From Lineus longissimus (Eukaryota; Nemertea; Pilidiophora; Heteronemertea; Lineidae): a stretch of 64,000 nucleotides of DNA. Position 1 is the stretch's first letter; each line of letters starts with the position of its first letter. Both the position numbers and the translations under genes were made by a program. This document shows positions 1 to 11,699 of this stretch, one piece after another. Under the pieces are notes generated by a model that did no database searches, was not told the DNA's origin, and saw only the letters and a list, made by a program, of their open reading frames with translations. The stretch is from the NCBI RefSeq assembly GCF_910592395.1, contig NC_088312.1, forward strand, positions 7,378,001 to 7,442,000, read 5' to 3'.

Positions 1-1508
1 CACGTTGCAAACATGGCAAATATCGGATGTAAACACCTGTGACGATTGCACGTTCTCGATGCATTGAGGACCGAGCATCGTGATCGCACTGAGACGGCGA
101 AATCGTGATGTCGTGTAGTGGAGTTCGCGTAAAAACCTGTCTTCGGTTTCGTTTAACGTATAATTGAAGGTTAATCGGTGATCGCCGAAAGTTGGTTTGC
201 TTGTAAGAAATTAAAAGAGGGAAAAAGCCTCTTACCCGTAGCATCAATCATATTTTTGACGAGAAATATCAACATCGCAATGAAACACCCCGGGCTAAAG
301 CTGGTCAGAGAGCTTAGCTCGAGAGTTTTAATAAAGTCAAATGTAGTACTACACCGCTGTCTGGATATCAATGTCATTATCAAAAGCAGCAGCAACCCTG
401 CAGGGCACTAGTAGAACCGACCGAGAAAGGATTTATGTTTGATTGTTTCCGTCGGAAGATGTCTTCGTATCTTTCGTGAGAAAGGTCAGCCGCTGGCGGT
501 TTAGCCTTTGCGAATATCTTATACAACTTATTGAACAATTGACCGATGTTGCTACAGAGTGCCGCAACATCTCTCTTGCATTACATTTTTAGAGAGTGGC
601 TCGTAACTGGCAAATTATTGCCATACACAGGCCACCTTCGAGAGCTAAAACTTGGAACACGAGTAAGGTGCATGAAACAGAGAAAGGTCGTCGATTTTTT
701 TATATATATGAAAATAAGAAATTATTTATTGATTTATAACTGGTGAGGCATGATAACAATCAGATTTGTGTAATTCAGTAATATAACAGACAACTCATAT
801 GAATTTCTTCCCCTACTTTAAATGTATTGTTTTTAAAGAGACATCCGCTATGGAAAATGACGGGAATGATATAAAAGCCTGGTTAACGTCAGAGTCTAAA
901 CTATATCAACTTTATCTATATCAAGGTTTTATCAGACCCTGACCCATAATGATTTTGCCTCTGAATAGTAAACCCATTAAAAGTTTGTTGAAAATTGTTT
1001 TTGCAGACCGAAACACACCTAGGGAACATACATGTAGGACCCGGAACATGTAGAACCCGCGGAAATATAGGCCCCAGGGAACATATACATGTAGCAACGA
1101 CTTTATATCGGGGGCCATTTACCACATTTTTATCGGTGAACCTCGAACCCGAGGAACATGGAACACGGGGACTGTAGATCCGCACCTGACCGCAGCATTG
1201 CCTTGAGTAATTGTCTGTGGTGGTGGTTGGCAATGTTAAACAATGAAGCGATGCGACACTCTTGCCTTCAGCATGTTCTGATAGAGAATGACCATGTTAT
1301 GCCCTCTTGAGGGTACATGAAAAGCCATGACAGAGCATGTGTTTCTCGATTATCACATTGAAGTGTCAGGTGCCGCTATGAGAACTATAACTTTATCTGA
1401 GATACCAGACATGACGGGATGTACATGTAAATTGCTTCGAATGAGTCGCGCAGATGGTATTAAAACTCCTCTCCAACGGCTGCGTCAGTCACACCCAAAC
1501 CGGAAAAT
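1..1508. other. Gene-free flank
   Basis: No reading frame here has protein-like character or splice sites that join it to another exon. The stretch 1013-1105 repeats short GGAACAT / ACATGTAG words several times and looks like decayed simple sequence. Nothing else stands out. Confidence 0.5.
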
Positions 1509-1688
1509 CTTAGAAATAAAGGTTTTCGAGCTGTTGAAAAACTTGTAATGGTTTTTCGGGTAACACAAATATACACCTTTTCAGCGAAATTATAAAACCT
1601 TTTGAGTTTTTCAAAATCACAAAACCTTTCATTTTTACCGTGAAACCTACAGAAGTTTTCAAAAGCTCTAGAACCTTTTATTTCTAAG
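1509..1688. mobile_element. MITE-like element, family A, copy 1
   Basis: A 180-bp stretch is bounded by inverted repeats of about 34 bp. The left end begins CTTAGAAATAAAGG and the right end finishes CCTTTTATTTCTAAG, with most of the 34 positions pairing. A second copy with the same ends lies at 17190-17399. It has no coding capacity. The size and the inverted ends suit a miniature inverted-repeat DNA element. I could not define a target-site duplication with confidence. Confidence 0.6.
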
Positions 1689-2470
1689 AGTGGATAATCA
1701 CCAATAGCAAATATGGAAATTGGTTTGTACAAACTGCCTTATGTTCTCTCAACGAGGCTGAAAGCGACACCATACCATGCCATCGCATCTACATTTGATT
1801 TGCGCAACTTCTCTTTGTTCTATAATGCGCAAAATCAACATCTTTGAGAAATGCACTCAACACAGCATTCGAAATAAAATTTTGTCAATATGATTCAACA
1901 ACATATTTCCCGCAAGTTAATTATACCCTCATGTCAGTTATCTTATTGGCTTTGTCGATTCCTTCAGTGCCACACTTTTTTCCATAAATGAGTTATTGGA
2001 ATACATGAATATTTCATTTGCTGTGTTATCAGAATTTGATTTTCATGACGGCAACTGAAGCGGGCTTTGTCTTCAAGTCTTGTTCAATAAGCTCAACAAT
2101 CTGTCATCAAACGTCCCCTCAAGGGCATTAATTGTTTTGCCTGCAGCTCACTAAAAGACGGAGGTATCTGAACCAACTGAGGATAATGCACATGTTGGGC
2201 ACTTCAGGTGAAAATAGCTCTGCACGCTAAAAAATGAATGGGAAAAGTAATCCGTATTCTGTGCTTCAAACCAAGACCCGTTCTTGGTCATGTTTTGTCC
2301 GATTCTGGCAAAGTATTAGATACCTCGGACGTTTCATGCGGTTTAACTGGTGCATCTTCTGTGTAAAATTATTTCAAGATTATATTTTTCCATGTGTAGC
2401 GCAGTAAATGTTGCTTACATATTTTTAGTCACCGACTGACCACATCAACACAGCATAAGATGGCTGGCGC
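1689..2470. other. Gene-free stretch
   Basis: AT-rich sequence between a MITE-like element and a foldback. I see no supported gene, RNA or repeat in it. Confidence 0.5.
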
Positions 2471-2698
2471 GTACACAGTGTGGTGATTCAACTGACACAG
2501 AACACGGATTGTCAGTCGTCCCGTTGGTTTCGCTTCAGCTGAACACAATGGAATACGGATAACTGTACTAGGGACAACAGGTTGATCGTACGCCCCTTTG
2601 CCCAAGTAGACGTATCCAAATTCCATTGTGTTCCGCAGAGAAGTGGAATCAACCGGATGACAATGCGTGTTCTGTCAGTTGAATCAACACACTGGTAC
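2471..2698. repeat. Foldback (long hairpin), about 228 bp
   Basis: Two arms of about 85-90 bp are inverted copies of each other around a loop of about 45 bp. The outer part is the best paired (GTGATTCAACTGACA against TGTCAGTTGAATCAAC), and the inner part again pairs around GAACACAATGGAAT. Mismatches and small indels separate these blocks. The shape is that of a foldback or MITE remnant. A hairpin RNA is an alternative, but nothing in the sequence favours it. Confidence 0.65.
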
Positions 2699-5649
2699 AA
2701 GTCATCACCAACGGAGTAAGCTTGCTCGAACACTTGTTGATACTTGTACCTCGCTGCTGCGCCAATAATGTATGTAGGAGTTCTACATAATGCCTTTATA
2801 ATGTCACTGAAGCAGCACTGATGGAACGTCTTTCTAAAGCACGTATGGGGTTATTCAAAATGTGTCTGTGATTATACATGTAAAGGCTTTATAATGTTAC
2901 CAAAGGCCACCAATACAACCACTTATCCATCGCCAATCACCTTACCAGTGTATGAAATGACTCTATCAGTAATCCCCTTCGAGAGGAGTACGCCGTTGTT
3001 AATTCCTTAAAAGCAACGTAGGAAAATCATTACTTCAGTTGAGAGGACGTTTGTTCATAAGAAGATCAACAATTCATTGCATGGCAAAGCTGGGCTGCTC
3101 ATTTGACTCGTCTTACTCCGCAGTGATATTTGTTAACCAAAGAGATCCTGTCGTGGCACAAAATCTATACTGGCTGAAAGTAGTAAACTTTCTAAACTGG
3201 TGATTACCTCACATGCAGTTCATTGTCTATTACGTTATTGTGACAGCATCGGAGCGCCATACTGCAATGTATCGCCTATCTAAAAGACGGAAGGGTCTGC
3301 TTTTTTATTGGACTATACGTCAATGGTTAATACCATGACGCCAAGTACAAACGACGTCTTTTGTAGAGTTCATATTGCAATCATCTCAGAAAATGATATG
3401 ACTTCGTAAATTGAGTATTTTCTTCGCTAAAAAATGGAATGAAATTGAAAAGATTCCGAGGTGGAGGATGAAAGTGACGGCGGCGTGTTATTCTTTTGAA
3501 AGATCGCAAAGATTGACACAAGAAAGTGTAACCATGTGAACAGTGTTCGACGGGTTTAAATGAAAAACATGAAATAAATAACGATTCCCGGGTCTTCGGT
3601 AAGGAATGAAAACCAATAGGATTGAACAGTTTCTCTACAAACGCATTTTACCTTCAGTCGATGAATCGGCACGCAGTGTAGGTTTCCTTTAGGATTAGGA
3701 TTTTTCGTCATCTTTGCTGCCTAATCAATCAAGGTACAGGAGCTATCAGCCCGAGCAGGCAGAGACACTCCATGATGAATCTCTTCCTACATGTACATCA
3801 GGATGATCTGCCACTGATGAATGCGATCAATTACATCTTTGAAATATGGAATATGGGTATCATTGGCTCAGAGGATGAAAGTTGATGCCACTACAATGGA
3901 AATCCGATGGTTTTCGATTTCAATTAATTCATTGATGAGTGGCAGTCTCAGTCTCCTTGCTATAATTTTACAACGCTAAAAGTAATCCAGAATTAGAACT
4001 CATATAAGTAGGAAATATCGTCTGATATAACTAAGTATCATATTTGTTATTGTAACCACATTTTTCTTAAACTCATCAAGTACCATGCTAAATATATTTT
4101 TCTGGGCAATGTCAGAAGAATTCATCTTCCGATCATGGTGAAAACGAATAAGAAAATTGGATTAAAAAACCAATTAATCATGATGGCGTCTGTCGGAAAT
4201 GAGTTCCATTAAAATTACAAATCTCATCCTGCAGGAGGGGACACCGCAGGCTGCATTAACTGCCATGCCATCACGGACAGGCACCCAAGCATTCTTTTCT
4301 ACAATCATTTGCTAATCAATAAAGAGTCCAAGTCTTCTGGTGTGTTATTGATGAGTTGCAATTAAATTCTGGGTACAGACGGTTTTCCTTCTATCGAGTA
4401 ATTGACAGGTTGGCTAGAAGTAATGCATCTGCTGTTGTCAAACCACTTCAGGTCACCAGATACCATTGGGGTCACATTGATTCTGACAAGACGACCATTG
4501 ACAATGTTACTGCACCAGTACTCAAGTTGTTCAGGAAACCAGATTTTTAGACAGATATCTGACTAATCAAAGGTTTGCCCCATCTTTGCCACGATATGCC
4601 CCATATTTGTCATCACTCGCCTGGACAGAGATGTCTTACTCTTATGAGACGCGCTAGCTCCTAGGGTTGCTTTTAGTTTGCGACTGCATGTGAACTGTAA
4701 TCATAAAATATCGCCGGGTGCCTGCGCGCCTTTTGACATAGAAAACGCCATTCCCGACAACACTAATCAGAGACATCAAGAAAGCTTACAAAATCGGTAA
4801 CAAACAAGTAGATAAGCAGCTGGATCCTAGGAACAAATGTATTGTTCTGGAGAAGATTGATGGTAATGATAGATACCCAGAGTCTTCTTGCTTCCACGAC
4901 AAGTAAATCGAGATAGGAAGACTCTGATATGTCTTTGCAGCCAAAGCTGGATCCGCAGCTAAATTGAGTTATCGCCTTCTCCATCTCCATTCGACGCGTT
5001 TCTAAATCTAATCTTAATTAACTTTCACTTCTATTTGTAGTCTCCCACATCTCTATTAAAACTTCCATTGGTCGTTTTTGCCCTGGTCGCTGTTGGCATA
5101 GCTCGATAATCAATATTAATCTGCTAAAAATGCATCAAGACTAACTCGAGATTGATCAATAATCTATAATGCCAGAAGAAGGTCAACGCTATGTAATGTT
5201 AGCGTCCTCAGAATAAGAAGCTGCAATTTCAGTTGTATGGATGGGACAAAATTTGTTCTAGATTGTATTCTATCGCATGTATGCCTTGCGGCAATCGCGA
5301 CAGACTTATCCTAGGCAAATCAACCAATCACGGGTCGCTCAGTTGCGGTTGGAGCACGATCGATGTAAGCATGGTCATCGTGGTCGTCATAAAGTTACTT
5401 GCTTTGGATAAAGCCAGAAAGACAGCTTTTACTCGGATTGCTGTAGATGGACTCTGAACAGCTCTCATTAAAGTCCTATACAGTTTTAATGTAAAAGACA
5501 ACAGCAATATGGAATTATGGCGATCACCGAAAATTAACCTGTCAAATAAAACAATTTCATTTAAGTTTCAGAGAAAAGACAACAAAGGACAAAAACATAT
5601 CAAGGTTGAATCAAGAAACGAAAAGAAGAGTATTAATAATAAAACTTAC
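2699..5649. other. Gene-free stretch downstream of the GPCR exon
   Basis: If the receptor gene at 5650-5989 continues, its next exons should lie here or beyond the window's left edge. I looked for a TM3/DRY-type exon on the minus strand and found none. No other gene, RNA or clear repeat is visible. Confidence 0.4.
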
Positions 5650-5989
5650 CTAAAATAATGGTGAGAACATCTGAAATCGCCAGACTGAAGAGATAGTAAT
5701 TTGTCGCCGTGTGCATGTAGTTATTTCTCGTAATCACTATACACGTGCACGTGTTGCCCACTAACCCGGCCACGAAGATCAAACAGTACACTATGGTCAA
5801 TATGATAGTTGTGGACAGTTTGTTTCTCCTGGGCCCAAGTAAGCCTCGGAGGATCTCATCATCTGTCAAATTCGTTGTGCCATTTTCCATGTCGGGCGGG
5901 ACAAGGCTCGAATTTGTTGTTGAGGTCAGGTTATTCCCAATGTAGGCGATAAGCCCCGTCGCCAGTGTTGCGTTCGTGTAATACGACAT
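5650..5989 (-). CDS. Neuropeptide GPCR, first coding exon (partial)
   Basis: This exon encodes residues 1-113 of a rhodopsin-family receptor. The N-terminus is extracellular and has five N-glycosylation sequons (N6, N20, N26, N36, N40). TM1 (about 60-84) ends with the GN pair, N79 being the conserved TM1 asparagine. A short loop leads to TM2 with NYYLFSLAISDV, D107 being the conserved TM2 sodium-site aspartate. The frame runs on to ILG and then meets a splice donor, AG|GTAAGT, at 5649-5648, leaving phase 1. The spacing and the ISDVLTIILG ending resemble neuromedin U, pyrokinin and related peptide receptors; the exact ligand class is an inference. The remaining exons were not found between here and position 1, so the gene is partial in this window. 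The start is the first ATG of the open frame. Confidence 0.8.
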
Positions 5990-7288
5990 GGTTTAAGACA
6001 CCGCAGGGGTGGAGCACGACTTCGATCTTAATTCCAAGTAAATTCTTCTCGAAATTTAATCCTCAAGGAAGTTGAAAACACGGAGAAAATGTCAAAACAC
6101 ACAAAGAAATACAGTAGAGCACAATAGAAATCGACACTTAAAAAGTAAACAGGAATTTCTTTCTTTTCTGTTTCTTTCAGAAATACCTTTACTCCAAACA
6201 AATCAAACGTTTGCAAAATGGCACAAGGTGCGCGGGTTCTCTGAGACGCAAAGCGCAGCAACTGGTAACAAGCGCGGGCGGGCAATAACACCAGCGCCAT
6301 CAATGCTGTGGGAATCGATGAAACTACTTCATCGATGTCGTTCAAGCGATCAGTTCTCGATATAGCTCACTGCGCCACACACAGTAACTCGGTGGAAATC
6401 GACAGAAATAATTCATCGATATTTAAATGCATTTCGATGTGCATTAGGACAGATAGAACACATGTTCATTCTGTGGTCTTATCTGTTAGGGTTTCTTGTG
6501 AAATGACTGGCTGAGCGCAAATTGAGTTGATCATTTCTGAGTCGGTTAATCAGATTAACAAGATAGAGGCAGAGATTTATCAATCAAATGGGAAATCGAT
6601 GAGAAAGCGCGGAATACGATTGATACATGTAATTAAGATATTTATTGATCAGCGCATCTTCTGGCATATTTGTTTGGTTTGGTTTAATGTTGCTCTAATG
6701 GGTTATTAACCCATGATGCTGCTGCTCTAATAAGTTGTTAACCAATGATTCTGCTCTAATACGTGTTAACCCTGCCCAATGACGTATCTCCGTCTTTGAT
6801 GCCACCGGCATGGTGGCACCATATCAAGACTTGACTGAATATTCATAGGGCGCGTATCTTGGTTGCTCCATCATCGACAGCATTAAGTGGTGGCATCGGC
6901 GGCCAATAAATCACGATGGTCCCCGGCCGCCACATTGGATGATGGATTTGTCAACTGAATTGATTGATGCATTACTCGAATGATGAATTTTCATAATCCT
7001 AGATTTACGTATCGCTACAAATATACAAGAGGAATCTGCTTACTTTAATACGTTTTTGGTATCAATTAGTCACAATCCTACACCGATATTAACTGGTCTT
7101 AAATCCTAAATCAGGAATCATCTACACATCCACACAATAATAACTAGGTCACGCACCTTGATTATGATGTACCAGTATTGGCTGACAGATCTTTTGGGTA
7201 CCTACACAGGTGCACCGAGTTTGGGCTAGAGCGTACACATGCGTAAAATCGGAAAGTTGTGCGGCGTAGAAAGGTACATGAACGTCCT
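5990..7288. other. Upstream region of the GPCR exon; short repeats
   Basis: No gene is visible. Around 6685-6775 a unit of about 30 bp resembling GCTCTAATGGGTTATTAACC occurs three times with divergence. CATCGATG words pair up around 6315-6420. The receptor's promoter may lie here, but I see no clear TATA box. Confidence 0.4.
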
Positions 7289-7532
7289 GTTACAGTGTCC
7301 AGAAACATTGTATAATTATATATTTGGACTTAATAGTGCTAGGCCTTTTAACATACATTTTGGGATCAGACAGGTGGTTTAATATTTAATTGCGATATTT
7401 AATCGGCTGATGGTTTTATCCCACTATCAGAACCAACATCCCGTATCCAACGCGCGGCGTTACATGGTAGCAGCGCGTAGTTACATGGCAGAAGAGCGCG
7501 CGGCGTTACATGGTAGCAGAGCGGAGTAACAG
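7289..7532. mobile_element. Internally deleted inverted-repeat element, family B
   Basis: Positions 7289-7405 match the reverse complement of about 42530-42650, and 7407-7532 match the reverse complement of about 42001-42110. The two blocks abut here, so this copy has lost the middle present at 42.1-42.5 kb. Its right part carries the family's terminal words (CGCGCGGCGTTACATGG, ACATGGTAGCAGAGCG), repeated more than once. It is non-coding and looks like a non-autonomous DNA element. Confidence 0.7.
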
Positions 7533-8148
7533 TCCCATGAACGGTCCCTCAAGTGCCCCCTTCCTCCCAATTCTACCACCTTGCCTTCTAGTTCTTGCAA
7601 ATGTTTTGCTCCGAAACTGTTGTCTTCCAATCTGAATTCGCTAAATTACATACAGATCATCTCTTCTAGTGAAAAAAAATCATTTCTATTTACTGATTTC
7701 ACTTTAACTCCACTTATCTAGCCTACCCGTACCACACAGAAGAGACAGAACCCATTCGTCAATTTCATTAATTTGCACTGTGACAGACTTGACACTTTTG
7801 GGGGGTTCCCAAAGGAACACGAAGACAGATCGATTGACGATATTGAAGATTAATGAGTTGATACTAATTCCAGACTTGTTATTGGTGTTATTATTGACGG
7901 AACCAAAAAACACTATATCACACCAACGAGTTAAATCCAGTCAAATGCATTTAGTTTGCGGCTATACCATCTCAACTCCAGCCTCAAATGATGTATATGT
8001 CATCAAATGTCGAGCATACAAACCTCTAAGACCCGTCGATACGGGCAAGGGCGTAAATGCAAGTCATATCCGCAAAAAGGGTGTCAGAAGAACTTTAATG
8101 CTGACTTCAGTGACTAAGCGTTCAACAGTGAGAACGCAGAATCCTTTA
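7533..8148. other. Gene-free stretch
   Basis: A long plus-strand frame crosses 7780-8307, but it has no recognisable domain and its distal part lies in a hairpin. I do not call it a gene. Confidence 0.4.
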
Positions 8149-8279
8149 GGGAATTTTCGCTTAGTCCCCGAAACGCTAACGCGAAGGTCTAAACTCATTG
8201 TCCAACACCTTGCTCGTGGTGTCGAACAATATGACATAGGTGTTTGCGTTGGAGTTTCGGGGGCTGTGCGAAAACTCCC
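8149..8279. repeat. Hairpin, about 131 bp
   Basis: The left arm GGGAATTTTCGCTTAGTCCC (continuing CGAAACGC) pairs with the right arm, whose reverse complement starts GGGAGTTTTCGCACAGCCCC. About 30 of 36 positions match. The inner part also contains a short pair around CAACACCTTG / GTGGTGTCG. It is probably a small foldback element. Confidence 0.5.
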
Positions 8280-10538
8280 TTACGGCACCTGGAAAGAAAT
8301 AAACTGAAGAGGCGAGAGCCTTCAGAGGATCTACGCTCCAAACAGATTTAGAACGATTTGAAAAGCGTACAACAGTACACCTCACCTATTCGCCCTTAAC
8401 CTTACTGAAGTGTTGACAGACCACGGCTAGCACCTCCTTCAATGGTCATTTGTCTTGTATTCTACATCAGAATGGACAAGGTAACGTCCCTCGGACATCC
8501 CAATTCGGGATATTTGATTAAACCTCTCCATTCGCTGCTGCTTTTGCTCAAGAGCATTGGTTTAATCGTGTCAACCATGACAGTGACACTATAGCGGTAT
8601 GATCATGGTATTTATCACTCAGCTTGATTGGTGTCTTGTGATAATGCTGTTCTTTACAACGATTCTTACCAGGTTGAGGTAGGATCGAAAAAATATCAAT
8701 CCTCTTTCTACACCAACAAAAATATCACCTGTGAAGGTGTTCAGCTTATGAATTACATACACCTCTCATGCTCTTTATATCGTTTTCCGTAGATGTTTAC
8801 CATGTTGGAGGAAACGGGTTTCTTTTTTTATTGTTTCACTGAAAGGTACGCAGTAGTATCAAAAGTGTTTCGTTCGAACAACACTTTTCTGTCCTTGGGA
8901 TGTTTTGTAGGATGCACAACGTTTACGTGCCGGTTTATATCGAAAACCAGGGAAACACAGCGCGCGTCATGTGGTCGGATTTTAAGCACGCAACTTTCAT
9001 CCGAAGATAATCCTGACGATAATTTTGTAGCCTCCTCATCAAATTCTTTCTGTTATCACATTAATTTCATCGCTGAAGTATGTACAAAAAAGGACACTTT
9101 CTTATATATGTAATATTCTGGCGTACTCTCGAAAGGACTCGTCGTTGACAGCATACTAAACCCTAGTGGGAACATGACAGGTCTTAAAAGCAGACCATGG
9201 AATTTGCTAGTACGAGCACAATTGTATTTGTAAGCAGAACATGCATTTAGTTTTTTGGCAAGTGATGCTTCTTTGGCCAACAAATTTGCTGTCAGATCAT
9301 CAACTAAATAAATCCATCGCCCCAGAGTTTGGGAGAAACTTTTAGATGATAAGGCTATTTCAAGCTTCTTTCTGACTCTCACGTCATTCAAGAAAGGGAA
9401 AAAAATATGTTTCTCAACTGGGTTCCCGCTATGACCTTTCTCCTTTTATGCTGGTTTAGTACCCCAAGTGAGCCATCCTTGAATATACTCACCCGTGGAG
9501 ATCCATTTCCTTTCAAGACATTTCTACTTGACAACTAAAGAACTTGTTCCTGCTTCATACATCTATCAAGTGTTCCAGTACATGTAAGTGGTAGCCTAAA
9601 CATATATCTGTCTCAGTCACTTCAAGGTCATGTTAGATTTTAAACATATGAGAGGGAACATACATGTAAGGTTTATCTCAGATACATTTTTATACACCAT
9701 AATTAGTATCTACTCGGTTGTGCGCAAAATCTATAAGTGAAAGTTCGCATAGTCAGCAGCATAAACGAAGTATGCTGACTTGACTCCAAGATAATCGACT
9801 CTAACGTTAGTGCAAATCCGCCATTGCTGACATCATTGGTTCCACAAACGTTATCTTTATGAAAGTTCTATCCTGAGCTAGCCTGTTCATGCAGACGTTC
9901 GTGATGTACTTCTAGAGCAAGTTCACCAATGCTATAAGAACTAGGAGCGACAAATCACCTGGTTTATTTCAGTAAAAAGTCCAGATCTCTCACACAGCAC
10001 GGTGAAAGGTTACCACGGATTTCCAAGGAAGCAATTTGACAGTAACGTTTTTCTGCCCGAGCAATTGTTGCTGGCGTTGATAAGGCTAGCTTCAATCATC
10101 GGCCAGTTAGGGATGCATTGGGACGATTTACGTCACGTTTATAACAAAGCAATAACACCGTTTCCTCAGGCAGCTGAATAAAACGGTTGATGCTGTGACG
10201 ACTTTTGTTCTGTCTTGACCTGATTCTGACTTAACCCAGGCGGCAGTCGAGGTTTCGAGCGAAATAAATGAAATGACACAATTTCTGTGGATCATGATAT
10301 AGGTGATCTTCCTTCAGTAGCTTTGCCCTTGCAGACCAATCAAGGAACCACCAGGAATCATGGTGAGATGGTCTATTTGGTCTATATATGGTAGCAGAGC
10401 GTAGTTACATGGTATTCGCGTAAGGACTGTGCGGCTTTGTCATTTTTCTACCGTTATTTGCACTTTTGAAAGTACTCCTGTCAAATTATGTAACCCAGTG
10501 TCTTAAATATATTTCAGCTCTCTCCGTTAACCTAAATA
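8280..10538. other. Gene-free stretch with a family B end fragment
   Basis: No supported gene. A 25-bp fragment, ATGGTAGCAGAGCGTAGTTA followed by CATGG, at about 10389 matches the terminal words of family B. Immediately before the 10539 element, 10466-10535 encodes a hydrophobic segment (KYISALSVNLNTL) that could be a TM3 remnant of the GPCR fragment described at 11194. Confidence 0.4.
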
Positions 10539-11181
10539 CGCTCTGCATACCATGTAACTACGTTCTGCTACCATGTAACGCCGCGCGCTCTGGATACGGG
10601 ATGTTGGTTTTAATAACGTGGAATGGTCTGATGACACGTTTGACTCCCGATATGTAACATATGTACCATGAACGGCTTTTTTCCCTTCGACCGACCTAGG
10701 CAATGGACACATGCCATGGGACGCGACTGATTTCTAAAGGTAACTGGATTCCTGCGAATTCCGAGCAGCGCTTCTGAGCAATGAATTCTTATGAACCGGT
10801 CATGTGTGTGCCCGTCCCTGGTATGACTCCATGGCAAAGGTAGGTCATCTCCCGTCTCTTCTTCTAACGTGTCCTAGGCCTAATTCGGAACTCTTCACTC
10901 TATCCATCTTATCCTATTGTTGTAAATTACCTAATGAAAAGTATGAAATCGATATTAAGTTGTTGAGTTGGTTCTTTCGGATCTCTCTGTAGACGACCGG
11001 CAGTCACTATTCTTATAAACAGCCAGGTCAAGATTTACAGCCTCTGGAGGGGCAAACCAAACGTTAAACTGGCCATGGGTATCGGCTGATGGTTTCATCC
11101 CACTTTATTCGAACCAACATCCCGTATCCAACGCGCGGCGCTACATGGTAGCAGGGAGCGTAGTTACATGGTAGCAGAGCG
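10539..11181. mobile_element. Family B element with about 80-bp terminal inverted repeats
   Basis: The left end (CGCTCTGCATACCATGTAAC ...) and the reverse complement of the right end (CGCTCTGCTACCATGTAACT ...) match for about 80 bp, through GGATACGGGATGTTGGTT. Within each end the word CTCTGCTACCATGTAAC is itself repeated. The interior, about 480 bp, is non-coding. Much of it, including the run around TTACCTAATGAAAAGTATGA, recurs inverted at 42.1-42.4 kb. I see no clear target-site duplication. It sits directly against a broken GPCR fragment starting at 11194 and may have split that gene. Confidence 0.75.
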
Positions 11182-11193
11182 GCGTTATACATG

Positions 11194-11641
11194 TATATCA
11201 CGTATCTTCTAAATCACTCTCTCGTCGTGGCCAAAACCCGCTGCTTCTGGTTAATTGGGTTTTGTTTCGGATTAAGCACCCTAGTCGGGATAGGACCATT
11301 TCTCTCTTTTTTTGCACGTATCGATTCAATTCTATCGTATACTGCACAAGGTTAGACGACAAAGCAAACCCTCCTGTGACAATGTGTTATATTTTTGTTG
11401 TGTTTTTCTGATACCATTAGTTCTCATTCTATACTTTTACTTTCGAATCTACCTTGAAGTAAAGAAGATGAACCGGCGAATTAGCCCTTTTACCTTCCCA
11501 CCTGGCTCACCAGTGAACACTAACAAAGTTCTACGATCCGCAATCATGTTGACCGTAGTTGAGATCTTTTGCTTTGTGCCAAACATTGTTGCGTTCGCAG
11601 GAACATTCACATGGACCATACGTACTGCCTATAGCCAATAG
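11194..11641 (+). pseudogene. Broken rhodopsin-family GPCR fragment (TM4-TM6)
   Basis: Two overlapping frames together look like the middle of a GPCR. The first, 11194-11355, reads a post-TM3 loop and TM4 (YITYLLNHSLVVAKTR, then a segment starting at the TM4 tryptophan, CFWLIGFCFGLS) and ends at a TAG. The second, about 11294-11641, is one frame over. It reads TM5 (FLIPLVLILYFYFRIYLEV), a basic third loop, and TM6 with an FCFVPN core in place of the usual CWxP, then stops before TM7. A frame change between TM4 and TM5, the missing TM7 and the element immediately upstream make a decayed copy likely. An unrecognised intron could explain the frame change instead. It is on the opposite strand from the receptor exon at 5.65 kb, so the two are separate genes. 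Confidence 0.55.
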
Positions 11642-11699
11642 CCCTGTCGGTGAATAGGCGTACTAGGTATAAGATGGTCCTCAATGTGCAAGGCATGCG

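Noticed and set aside
7780-8307. 175-codon plus-strand frame
   Set aside because: No recognisable domain, low-complexity start, no splice context, and its end lies in a hairpin.
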